Source of the DNA: Desulfobulbaceae bacterium | GTDB taxonomy: Bacteria; Desulfobacterota; Desulfobulbia; Desulfobulbales; Desulfurivibrionaceae | DNA: 62,328 bases | Assembly (NCBI GenBank): GCA_003517965.1 | Contig: DOZO01000081.1 | Location: 1-62,328, forward strand | Direction of reading: 5' to 3' | In this document: piece by piece, positions 1 through 7,837 of the stretch | Position numbering within the stretch: position 1 is the stretch's first letter | Layout of the letters: every line of letters begins with the position of its first letter | Notes under the pieces: generated by a model | What the model was told of the DNA's origin: nothing | Database searches by the model: none | What the model saw: only the letters and a program-made list of their open reading frames with translations | Position numbers and translations under genes: made by a program

Positions 1-2
1 AT

Positions 3-1712
3 GTGCAGCCGTCGGCGCCCTCCTCCAGTCAGGGTAAGAGCGAAGTAATACCTGCGCCTCTCCCGGTGAAGGAGTCTAAGCCGGTTGCTGCTGCTCAGGA
101 AGATCCAGAAACCAAGTTCTGGAACGAAGTGAAGACCATTGGCTCAGGTGAATATTTTGATGCCTATCTCAAAAAATATCCCAAAGGTAAATATGTCAGT
201 CTGGCTAAGATCGAACTGAAGAAGCTGGATGATCGAAAAAAGGCAGAAAAAGCCCGAGAAAAAGAGGAGCAGCATCAGGCCGCCGAACAGTTGAAGGCGA
301 CAAAGGCCCGTGCCGCACAGGAAGCCTGGGAACAGACGAAGTCCGACAACACTATCGCCGCTTACGCAAACTTTCTGACAAAATATCCGGAGAGCCAATT
401 TGTGGTCCAGGCCCAGACTGCTCAGCAGAAGATTGTGCGGGATAATGCGGAGCAGGAGAAACAGGAGGCAGCCAGAAAAAGGAGTGAGGCTCTAAAGCAA
501 GAGCAACAAGCGCAGGAGGCAGCGGCCCGACAGCAGGAGGAGTTGGCTCGTCAGAGGCGTGAGGTAGAGGAGAAGGCTAAGGCGGCTCGTGTGGAGCAGG
601 CATCCTGGGAACAGACGAAGACCGACAACACTATAGCCGCTTATGCAAATTTTCTGACAAGATATCCGAAAAGCCATTTTGTGACCCAGGCCCAGGTTGC
701 CCAGCAGAAGATTGTGCGGGATAATGCGGAGCGGGAGAAGCAGGAGGCAGCCAGAAAAAGGAGTAAGGCTCTAAAGCAAGAGCAACAAGTGCAGGAGACA
801 GCGGCCCGACAGCAGGAGGAGTTGGCTCGTCAGAGGCGTGAGGCAGAGGAGACGGCCAAGGCGGCCCGAGTGGAACAGGAATCCTGGGATCAGGCGAAGT
901 CCGACCACACTATCGCTGCTTACGTAAACTTTCTGACAAGATATCCAGCGAGCCAGTTTGTGGCACTTGCCCAGGCTGCCCAGCAGAAGATTCTGCGGGA
1001 GACGGCAGAGCTTACTTATCGTGATCCGAACATCGGGATGGAGTTTGTTTTGGTGAAAGGCGGTTGCTCTCAGATGGACGAAACTTCTGGGGATGGATCT
1101 TCCGACGGGAAGCCTGCACATGAGGTCTGTGTGGGAGATTATTATCTGGGCAAGTTCGAGGTAACCCAGGGAGAGTGGGAGACGGTTATGGGGTCGAATC
1201 CGTCAGCATTCAAGAAAGGCCCCCGGTACCCGGTAGAGCAAGTATCGTGGGCAGAAGCCCAGTCGTTTATCGGCAAGCTGAAGGCAAAGAGCGGCAATGG
1301 GTATCGGTTGCCGACGGAGGCGGAGTGGGAGTATGCAGCGCAGAGCGGGGAGAAGTCAGAGAAGTATGCAGGTGGTGATGAGGTCGATTCTGGGGTTTGG
1401 TACAAAGCGAATTCCGGGCTTATAATTCATGAAGTTGGGACAAGGCAGGCTAACGGTCTTGGTTTGCACGATATGAGTGGCAATGTGTGGGAGTGGGTAG
1501 AGGACTGGTCTGTTGATAATTACCACAAGAACTCGCAACGCGAAAATTCGCAAGGTCTGTCTATTGGCGTGAACCACGCCTTCCGCGGTGGCAGTTTGGG
1601 TCTCAGCTTTGGAGACGTGCGGGCGGCGTATCGGTATTGGAATACCCCCGGCTTCCGCCACGACGTTCTTGGTTTCCGGGTGGCCCTCTCCTTAGATCAA
1701 ATGGTTCGATAA
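3..1712 (+). CDS. Formylglycine-generating-enzyme-like (SUMF1/FGE-sulfatase domain) protein with coiled repeats, 5' partial
   Basis: The reading frame is open at the left edge, so the N-terminus lies outside the window. Residues about 30-330 are charged, Gln/Glu/Ala-rich helical sequence containing three copies of a module with WEQTK, NTIAAYANFL and YP motifs, probably a coiled scaffold. Residues about 340-565 form an FGE-sulfatase (SUMF1-type) domain with its hallmarks GYRLPTEAEWEYAA, DMSGNVWEW and the C-terminal FRGGS..GFRVA signature. In bacteria this fold is found in formylglycine enzymes and, more often, in proteins of unknown function attached to caspase, kinase or NACHT modules. Catalytic function cannot be assigned. 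The missing N-terminus could carry the defining domain. Family certain, role unknown. Confidence 0.85.
   Translation: MQPSAPSSSQGKSEVIPAPLPVKESKPVAAAQEDPETKFWNEVKTIGSGEYFDAYLKKYPKGKYVSLAKIELKKLDDRKKAEKAREKEEQHQAAEQLKATKARAAQEAWEQTKSDNTIAAYANFLTKYPESQFVVQAQTAQQKIVRDNAEQEKQEAARKRSEALKQEQQAQEAAARQQEELARQRREVEEKAKAARVEQASWEQTKTDNTIAAYANFLTRYPKSHFVTQAQVAQQKIVRDNAEREKQEAARKRSKALKQEQQVQETAARQQEELARQRREAEETAKAARVEQESWDQAKSDHTIAAYVNFLTRYPASQFVALAQAAQQKILRETAELTYRDPNIGMEFVLVKGGCSQMDETSGDGSSDGKPAHEVCVGDYYLGKFEVTQGEWETVMGSNPSAFKKGPRYPVEQVSWAEAQSFIGKLKAKSGNGYRLPTEAEWEYAAQSGEKSEKYAGGDEVDSGVWYKANSGLIIHEVGTRQANGLGLHDMSGNVWEWVEDWSVDNYHKNSQRENSQGLSIGVNHAFRGGSLGLSFGDVRAAYRYWNTPGFRHDVLGFRVALSLDQMVR
325..1000 (+). 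repeat. 279-bp in-gene tandem repeat (two full units and a partial third)
   Basis: Near-identical units begin at about 325, 604 and 883, a spacing of 279 bp (93 codons), so the frame is kept. Each encodes the WEQTK-type module followed by a long Glu/Arg/Ala coil; the third unit runs only to about 1000 before the FGE-like domain begins. The high DNA identity suggests recent tandem duplication within the gene and a likely copy-number variable site. Confidence 0.85.
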
Positions 1713-1868
1713 CCATAGGAGAGAAGGCAAGATTACGTTTATTTCAGATTACCTCACCAGAATGGGCAAGAACGTCACCTTGATCAATTATTTCTGGTCC
1801 CCATGTAGCTACCACAACGAGCATGTTTGGTGTCATTTACTTAGAATCATGGCACAAGGAGGCCAGGC

Positions 1869-2804
1869 ATGTTGAAGAAAATTCTCATCGCTGTTGATGG
1901 TTCTTCGTACAGCACCAATACCCTCCGCTATCTTGGTCAGCTCTTTCACCATCTTCCTGACATCCATTTTCATCTTTTGTCCATTGTTCCGACAAGCAGC
2001 CTCGGCTCAGCCGCCCGAGACTGGCTGAGCGAAGCGGAATTGCTCAATACCATCAGCCCGGCCACTCGCAAAATGCTGGTGTCTCAGAAAAAATACATGC
2101 AGCAGGCGCTGGATAACCTGAAACGGCTTGGCATTGACGAAAAACAGGTGCAGACCTCCGTATCTCTTTCTCAGCGTAGTGTGGCCGATGACATCATCCA
2201 TGAGGCACGCAAGGGGAAATACGATGCGCTGCTCATCGGTCGCCGGGGTATCGGTAAATTGCAGGAGATAATCATGGGGAGTGTCTCGGCAACGATCCTG
2301 GAGAAATGCCATGATGTCCCTCTGTGGATAATCGATGGTCAGGTCAACTCATGTAAATTTCTGGTGCCGGTTGACGGTACCAGCCATTCCCTGAAGGCTA
2401 TTGACCACCTGGCTTTTATCCTGGCCGATAATCCCTGTGCCGAAGTGACGCTTTTCTACTCCAAAGCCATACTGGGCAGCCATCCCACAATCGAGCCGAA
2501 GGATTTCTACGCTATTTGGGGTGAGGAATGGTGCGAGGAGCATCTGCGCAGACCGGACAGCCTTTTTCATGCGCCTCAGCAAATCCTGTTGGACGGCGGC
2601 TTTCCGGCGAAACGTATATTCTGGTTGGAAACCGACATGGGTATTGATCCCAGTCGTCAAATTCTTCGTCAGGCCCTAATTGATGATTTCGGCACTATTG
2701 TTATGGGCCGCCGGGGAGAGGAAGTCAGCAAAGGGATTTTTCGGGGGGTTTCGGATCGGGTGTTGCTCATGGCCGAAGGGGTGGCGATCTGGATCATCGG
2801 CTGA
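1869..2804 (+). CDS. Universal stress protein, tandem UspA domains
   Basis: This 311-aa protein contains two UspA domains (about 1-155 and 160-311), each opening with a beta strand plus Asp-Gly (IAVDGSS, VPVDGTS). Each domain ends in the ATP-binding pattern G-2X-G-9X-G: GRRGIGKLQEIIMGS and GRRGEEVSKGIFRG. It is therefore expected to be an ATP-binding cytoplasmic USP acting in stress adaptation. The ATG at 1869 has AAGGAGG-like sequence just upstream (about 1857-1863). It stands alone between the FGE-like gene and the receiver remnant. Family assignment is firm; the stress or partner it serves is not visible. Confidence 0.93.
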   Translation: MLKKILIAVDGSSYSTNTLRYLGQLFHHLPDIHFHLLSIVPTSSLGSAARDWLSEAELLNTISPATRKMLVSQKKYMQQALDNLKRLGIDEKQVQTSVSLSQRSVADDIIHEARKGKYDALLIGRRGIGKLQEIIMGSVSATILEKCHDVPLWIIDGQVNSCKFLVPVDGTSHSLKAIDHLAFILADNPCAEVTLFYSKAILGSHPTIEPKDFYAIWGEEWCEEHLRRPDSLFHAPQQILLDGGFPAKRIFWLETDMGIDPSRQILRQALIDDFGTIVMGRRGEEVSKGIFRGVSDRVLLMAEGVAIWIIG

Positions 2805-2874
2805 CAATCTCCATTGACATGCAGGGTATTTTCTAACATACATAGATGGCCTTTCACATTAAAGAGGACAGTGC

Positions 2875-3012
2875 ATGCGCTTAAAAATTATTCTGGTAGA
2901 TAACAACCCGATGATTCGCAAACTTCTTGGAAATTTTCTGGAAAATAAGGGTCACGAGGCGAGGACGGCCTGCGATTATCCCGGAGCCAGCCATGCTTGC
3001 CAAGGTTATTAG
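2875..3012 (+). pseudogene. Truncated response-regulator receiver (CheY-like) remnant
   Basis: A 45-codon frame starts at an ATG preceded by AGAGGA at about 2862-2867. It encodes the first strand, helix 1 and start of strand 2 of a receiver domain (IILVDNNPMIRKLL, then NKGHEARTA). After about residue 32 the similarity stops, and the frame runs through a short unrelated tail to TAG. The phosphoacceptor Asp and all later receiver parts are missing. The tail overlaps the first 20 bases of comM in another frame, which suggests a deletion joined a response-regulator gene directly to comM. Whether the ribosome site still feeds comM by coupling is inference. Confidence 0.7.
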
Positions 3013-4516
3013 TGGAACGGTGTTGGGCGTTGACGGACATCTTGTTGACGTGGAGGTCGATATCGCCATGGGCCTGCCCACCTTTACCATTGTTGGACTG
3101 GCTGAAGGCGCGGTGCGGGAAAGTAAGGATCGGGTCAAGGCGGCCATCAAGAACAGCGGCTACGATTTTCCCAATCGACGGATTACCGTAAACCTCGCCC
3201 CGGCCGATCTGAAAAAATCAGGCACCGGCTTTGACCTGCCCATAGCCCTCGGTATCCTGGCTTCCGCAGGGTTGATCAACACGGAGATTCTTGCCCAAAC
3301 CTGCGTTACGGGAGAGCTTTCCCTGGATGGCGGTCTGCGTCCTACTCCGGGCATCCTGTCCATAGCCCTGGCCGCACGCAAGGCTGGTCTTGCCAATTAT
3401 CTGGTGCCTGAGGCCAATGCCGCGGAAGGGGCGGTGGTGGATGGAATCAGCACCGTGAGTGTGGCCGCCCTGCATGAGGCGGTGGAAATACTTGCTGGTA
3501 AAAAGGAACTCTCTCCGATAGCCATCCGTCACGCCGACCTCTTTCGCCAGACAGAGGCGGCGGAAAATGATTTTTTTGAAGTCAAGGGGCACGCCCATGT
3601 AAAACGGGCGTTGGAGGTTGCCGCAGCCGGGAGGCACAATATCCTGCTTTCCGGTCCGCCAGGCTCAGGGAAAACCATGCTGGCCCGCAGGCTTCCCTCG
3701 ATCCTGCCCGATCTTTCCTTTGCCGAGGCCCTGGAAACCACGAAGATCTATTCTACCCTGGGACTTATCCCCAAGGATAAAAGCCTGATTACCACCAGGC
3801 CCTTTCGGGCGCCGCACCATACCATCTCCGATGCCGGGCTGATCGGTGGCGGGCAAATTCCTAAGCCAGGCGAGGTCTCGCTGGCTCATAACGGGGTGCT
3901 TTTCCTTGATGAGCTGCCGGAATTTAAACGTAATGTTTTGGAGGTTCTGCGCCAGCCCCTCGAAGATGGACAGGTTACCATTGCCAGGGCCGCGCAATCA
4001 CTGCGTTTTCCTGCGGACTTCATGCTGGTTTCGGCGATGAACCCTTGTCCTTGCAGTTTCCTCGGCTCGGAGAAGGACTGCCTTTGCACGCCCTCACAAA
4101 TCCAGCGTTACCGCAGCCGACTCTCTGGCCCTCTCCTGGACAGGATTGATATCCATCTGGAGGTGCCTGCGGTGAAGGTACAGGAGCTCACAGCCATGCA
4201 GGCAGGTGAGACCTCGGCGACAATCAAGGCCAGGGTAAGCAAGGCGCATGAGCTGCAGCAGAAGCGATTTGCCGGGAGAGCCGCAGTGTACTTCAACAGT
4301 CAGATGGGACCCAAGGATCTCAAGCGTCATTGCACTCTTGACAGCCAAGGCCAGGAACTGTTGGTGCAGGCTACGACCCGGCTGGGACTTTCTGCCAGGG
4401 CCTATCACCGTATTCTAAAGATCGCCAGAACCATTGCCGACCTGGAAGCAAGCCCGAACATCCTCGTCAGTCACCTTGCTGAGGCTATTCAATACCGACG
4501 TCTGCCAAATCAGTGA
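2993..4516 (+). CDS. comM: YifB/ComM family AAA+ ATPase (Mg-chelatase-like)
   Basis: The 507-aa product has the ComM layout: an N-terminal Lon-protease-like (ChlI) domain starting MLAKVISGTVLGVDGHLV, then an AAA+ core with Walker A GPPGSGKT (about 221-228) and Walker B VLFLDELPEF (about 302), and a C-terminal Mg-chelatase domain. ComM is a hexameric helicase promoting branch migration during natural transformation. The ATG at 2993 is chosen because the family N-terminus begins there and GGAG lies 6 nt upstream; the frame is open further 5' but that sequence is receiver-gene remnant in another frame. Length is normal for the family. Confidence 0.95.
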   Translation: MLAKVISGTVLGVDGHLVDVEVDIAMGLPTFTIVGLAEGAVRESKDRVKAAIKNSGYDFPNRRITVNLAPADLKKSGTGFDLPIALGILASAGLINTEILAQTCVTGELSLDGGLRPTPGILSIALAARKAGLANYLVPEANAAEGAVVDGISTVSVAALHEAVEILAGKKELSPIAIRHADLFRQTEAAENDFFEVKGHAHVKRALEVAAAGRHNILLSGPPGSGKTMLARRLPSILPDLSFAEALETTKIYSTLGLIPKDKSLITTRPFRAPHHTISDAGLIGGGQIPKPGEVSLAHNGVLFLDELPEFKRNVLEVLRQPLEDGQVTIARAAQSLRFPADFMLVSAMNPCPCSFLGSEKDCLCTPSQIQRYRSRLSGPLLDRIDIHLEVPAVKVQELTAMQAGETSATIKARVSKAHELQQKRFAGRAAVYFNSQMGPKDLKRHCTLDSQGQELLVQATTRLGLSARAYHRILKIARTIADLEASPNILVSHLAEAIQYRRLPNQ

Positions 4517-4553
4517 ACTAAGCTTGCACTGCCAAAGTGCCGACATTCTTCCC

Positions 4554-4584
4554 TTGACACTACACCACCACTATGTGGTACTAT
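4554..4584 (+). promoter_or_regulatory. Promoter with internal inverted repeat upstream of the XRE regulator
   Basis: TTGACA (4554-4559) is a perfect -35; TACTAT (4579-4584) is a possible -10 at a wide 19-bp spacing. Within the spacer lies the inverted repeat ACCACTATGTGGT (4567-4579), well placed for repression. The XRE protein starting at 4628 is the obvious candidate for binding it. Inferred from sequence only. Confidence 0.5.
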
Positions 4585-4627
4585 TGCCAGAACTTTAAGG
4601 TCACGTTTCTTTTGTTGGGGGCGATAG

Positions 4628-5005
4628 ATGGATAAACAAGATTTTTTGGTGGCGCGTAAAAAACTGGGCAAGACACAAAAACGACTTGCTGAGATTTTGG
4701 GTTCGTCGACCAAGGCCATTCAAGGCTATGAACAGGGCTGGCGTTTTGTTCCTCCCCATGTCGAACGGCAGATTTTTTTTCTGCTTTCACGTCGGCGGCA
4801 GAAGGGTGGGACTATTCCTTCTCCCTGCTGGGAGATAAAGAAATGTCCGCCAGAGAGGCGGAAACAATGCCCGGCTTGGGAATTTCAGGCCGGAGAATTA
4901 TGCTGGTTTATTAATGGTACCATTTGCGAGTGCCAGGCCCAGAAAAACTGGAAAGAAAAAATGGCTATCTGTCGCGAGTGTGAAGTGCTGCAAGCTTTGC
5001 TCTGA
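4628..5005 (+). CDS. XRE-family HTH regulator with C-terminal Cys/Trp-rich ('two-CW'-type) domain
   Basis: This 125-aa protein has an N-terminal helix-turn-helix of the XRE type (KTQKRLAEILGSSTKAIQGYEQG, about 15-37, recognition helix near STKAIQGYE). Its C-terminal half carries two Cys-Trp pairs and eight or so cysteines: PCWEIKKCP, QCPAWE, LCWFINGTICEC and CRECEVL. This pattern suggests metal or Fe-S binding, hence a redox or metal sensor; that role is inference. The same Cys/Trp arrangement occurs in the MerR-type regulator at 61282-61707. The gene lies 50 nt upstream of cysK in the same direction, so control of cysteine synthesis is possible. Confidence 0.8.
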   Translation: MDKQDFLVARKKLGKTQKRLAEILGSSTKAIQGYEQGWRFVPPHVERQIFFLLSRRRQKGGTIPSPCWEIKKCPPERRKQCPAWEFQAGELCWFINGTICECQAQKNWKEKMAICRECEVLQALL

Positions 5006-5054
5006 TTTTTCACCAACCAAGCCAGATCATTACCATCACAGGAGTAAGTGCATC

Positions 5055-5984
5055 ATGCCACAAGTTTTTTCTGATATCACCGCAATCATTGGCAAAACCC
5101 CACTCCTTATCCTCTCTCGACTCGGGGCAGGATTAGAGGCTACGCTGCTTGCCAAACTGGAATTTCAAAATCCCCTGGGGAGTGTCAAGGACCGTATCGG
5201 TCTGGCCATGATCCGTGCCGCTGAGGAGCAGGGGCTGCTTAAACAGACCACCACTATTATTGAACCAACCAGCGGCAATACAGGTATCGCCCTGGCCTTT
5301 GTCTGCGCCGCCAGAAAATACAGGCTGGTGCTGACTATGCCGGAAACGATGAGCCTTGAGCGGCGGGCTCTTTTGCAGCATCTGGGTGCCGAACTGGTGC
5401 TTACCTCAGGCAGCGAAGGGATGAAGGGTGCCATAGTCAAGGCGGAAGAACTGACTGCCGCAACTTCTGACAGCTTTATGCCCAACCAGTTTACCAACCC
5501 GGTCAACCCGGAGATCCATCGCCAAACCACCGCTATGGAGATATGGGAAGACACGGAGGGTGGCATCGACATTTTTGTGGCCGGAGTAGGCACCGGTGGC
5601 ACTATCACCGGTGTAGGCGAGGTGATCAAGGGGAAAAAGCCCTCCTTGCATGTGGTGGCGGTGGAGCCTGCTGACTCTCCGGTTTTATCCGGAGGGAAAC
5701 CAGGCCCCCACAAGATTCAAGGGATCGGCGCAGGCTTTGTCCCCAAGATCCTTAACCGGGAGATTATCGACGAAATCATCACGGTGACCAACGAACAGGC
5801 CCTCACAACCGCCCGCCTGATTACCAGAAAAGAAGGTATTCTTTGTGGAATTTCCTCAGGCGCCAACGCCTGGGCCGCCATGCAGATCGCCAGCCGGCCG
5901 GAAAATCGAGGCAAGCAGATCGTCTTTCCGCTATGCGACACAGGGGAAAGATATCTTTCCACTGACTTGTTCAAGATGACTTGA
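5055..5984 (+). CDS. cysK: Cysteine synthase A (O-acetylserine sulfhydrylase)
   Basis: The 309-aa PLP enzyme makes cysteine from O-acetylserine and sulfide in the cytoplasm. The Schiff-base lysine is in NPLGSVKDRIG (Lys45), the substrate loop is TSGNTG (72-77), and the PLP phosphate is held by the glycine-rich GTGGTITG loop. Length is normal for CysK. The start at 5055 is chosen for alignment with the family N-terminus and an AGGAG at 5040-5044; the frame extends upstream into the preceding regulator but lacks family similarity. CysM is less likely, given the GTGGTITGVGEVIK segment and overall length. Confidence 0.95.
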   Translation: MPQVFSDITAIIGKTPLLILSRLGAGLEATLLAKLEFQNPLGSVKDRIGLAMIRAAEEQGLLKQTTTIIEPTSGNTGIALAFVCAARKYRLVLTMPETMSLERRALLQHLGAELVLTSGSEGMKGAIVKAEELTAATSDSFMPNQFTNPVNPEIHRQTTAMEIWEDTEGGIDIFVAGVGTGGTITGVGEVIKGKKPSLHVVAVEPADSPVLSGGKPGPHKIQGIGAGFVPKILNREIIDEIITVTNEQALTTARLITRKEGILCGISSGANAWAAMQIASRPENRGKQIVFPLCDTGERYLSTDLFKMT

Positions 5985-6111
5985 ATGCCATCATTTGTTG
6001 ACAAATAACCGGGGATCAGATAGTAAGGGGTTTGCTTGTTATCAGGGCGTAGTCATTTACCCTCCTTACGCCCAACATTGCAGGATGATATCCACCTGAA
6101 CCCCGGCCAAC

Positions 6112-7836
6112 ATGCAAGAAAAAGCTCTGATCAAAAGGCTTCTCTCTCTCCTGAAGCCGCACAAAGGAAAAATTAGTATCGCCATTGTCTGCATGATCAT
6201 GGGCTCAGGCTTGACTTCTGCCCAGGCCTACATGATCAAGCCGCTTCTGGATGAGATATTTGTCAACAAAGACCGCTGGATGCTTAACATCCTCCCTTTT
6301 GTCCTGGTCATGGTTTTCCTGCTGAAAGGCATCTTCAACTACTTCTCCAACTCGCTTCTTGACACCCTGGGCCAGGGTATTATCCGGGATCTGCGCAAAA
6401 AAGTCTTTTCCCATATCCATTCGCTGCCCATCTCGTTTTTCCACACTACTCCGACCGGGGAGCTCATCTCCAGGGTGATTAATGATTCCACCCTTATCCA
6501 GATGGCGGTCTCCCGTGCTCTGGCGGGGGTATTCAAGGATCTTTTTCAGGTTTTCGGCCTTCTTTCCGTGGTGCTGTATCTAAACTGGAAGCTTGCTCTT
6601 ATCGCCCTGGTCTTCCTTCCTCTTGCCTTTATTCCAGTGGCGCATTTCGGTCGGAAATTCCGGAAACTGAGCACCACGAATCAACAAACCGTGGCCCAGG
6701 TTTCCAACATCCTGCATGAAACTATTACCGGACACAAAATCGTTAAAGCCTTCGGGATGGAACGTTACGAAATAAAAAGATTCTCCGACACTGTGGACAG
6801 ACTGTTCGGGGTTATCGTAAAAGACATAAAGAACAACAGTCTGCAAGGCCCGATCATGGAACTGCTTGGGGGCTTAGGTATCACGGCGATCATCTGGTAC
6901 GGCGGCCACCAGGTGATAACCGGCCAGTCAACTCCCGGCATCTTTTTCTCTTTCCTCACCTCCATTATCATGATCTACAATCCGATCAAAGGGGTGAGCA
7001 ACATCAACAGCGCCGTGCAGCAGGGGCTTGCCTCCGCGACCCGTGTTTTCACCCTCCTTGACACCAAGTCCTCAATCCAGGATAAACCGGACGCCATCAC
7101 CCTGCCGCCCTTTCAGCGGGAGATCGAGTTCGCTGATGTCTCTTTCAGCTACGATGGAACGACAGATGTCTTGAAAGATATCAATCTCAAGGTAAAATCC
7201 GGTGAGGTTCTGGCATTGGTCGGCACCAGCGGCGGCGGAAAAACCACTCTGGTCAACTTGCTGCCGAGATTCTTTGATGTAAGCAAAGGCAGTATCAAGA
7301 TCGATGGCCACGATTTGCGCAACCTTACCATGAAATCCCTTCGGGATCAGCTGGCGATTGTCTCTCAACAGACCATCCTTTTCAATGATACGGTAAAAAA
7401 CAATATAGCTTACGGAGACTTAAGCCGCAGTGACGAGGAGATAATCGCGGCGGCAAAAGCGGCGCATGCCTATGATTTTATCAACGAACTGCCGGATGGC
7501 TTTGATACGGTCGTAGGGGAATCAGGCTCCAGACTCTCGGGAGGGCAGCAACAGCGAATCTCCATTGCCAGGGCTCTCCTGAAAAACGCGCCGATCCTGA
7601 TTTTGGATGAGGCCACCTCGGCGCTTGATACTGAATCGGAACGAGAGGTGCAGAACGCTCTGGAAAACCTGATGAAAAACAGGACCACCTTTGTGATTGC
7701 CCACAGGCTGTCAACCATTCGCAACGCGGACAGGATTATCGTTATTCAGGATGGTGGGATTGTGGAGGAAGGGGATCACCAGACTCTGCTTGCGCAAAAA
7801 GGTGCGTATCAAATGCTCCACGATAGACAATATTAA
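6112..7836 (+). CDS. msbA: Lipid A export ABC transporter, permease/ATPase
   Basis: This 574-aa half-transporter has six N-terminal membrane segments (about 15-300) followed by an ABC ATPase: Walker A GTSGGGKT (about 371-378), signature LSGGQQQRISIARALL (about 475), Walker B ILILDEATSALD and the H-loop in IAHRLSTIRNADRI. MsbA homodimers flip lipid A-core across the inner membrane. Its position next to LPS-sugar glycosyltransferases supports MsbA rather than a drug exporter. The downstream glycosyltransferase begins 1 nt after its stop, suggesting a shared transcript. No strong ribosome-binding site is visible before the ATG. Confidence 0.9.
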   Translation: MQEKALIKRLLSLLKPHKGKISIAIVCMIMGSGLTSAQAYMIKPLLDEIFVNKDRWMLNILPFVLVMVFLLKGIFNYFSNSLLDTLGQGIIRDLRKKVFSHIHSLPISFFHTTPTGELISRVINDSTLIQMAVSRALAGVFKDLFQVFGLLSVVLYLNWKLALIALVFLPLAFIPVAHFGRKFRKLSTTNQQTVAQVSNILHETITGHKIVKAFGMERYEIKRFSDTVDRLFGVIVKDIKNNSLQGPIMELLGGLGITAIIWYGGHQVITGQSTPGIFFSFLTSIIMIYNPIKGVSNINSAVQQGLASATRVFTLLDTKSSIQDKPDAITLPPFQREIEFADVSFSYDGTTDVLKDINLKVKSGEVLALVGTSGGGKTTLVNLLPRFFDVSKGSIKIDGHDLRNLTMKSLRDQLAIVSQQTILFNDTVKNNIAYGDLSRSDEEIIAAAKAAHAYDFINELPDGFDTVVGESGSRLSGGQQQRISIARALLKNAPILILDEATSALDTESEREVQNALENLMKNRTTFVIAHRLSTIRNADRIIVIQDGGIVEEGDHQTLLAQKGAYQMLHDRQY

Positions 7837-7837
7837 C

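Noticed and set aside
325..1000. Regularly spaced repeats resembling an array
   Set aside because: Units are 279 bp, contiguous and in frame within a gene; there are no short repeats with unique spacers, so this is not a CRISPR array.
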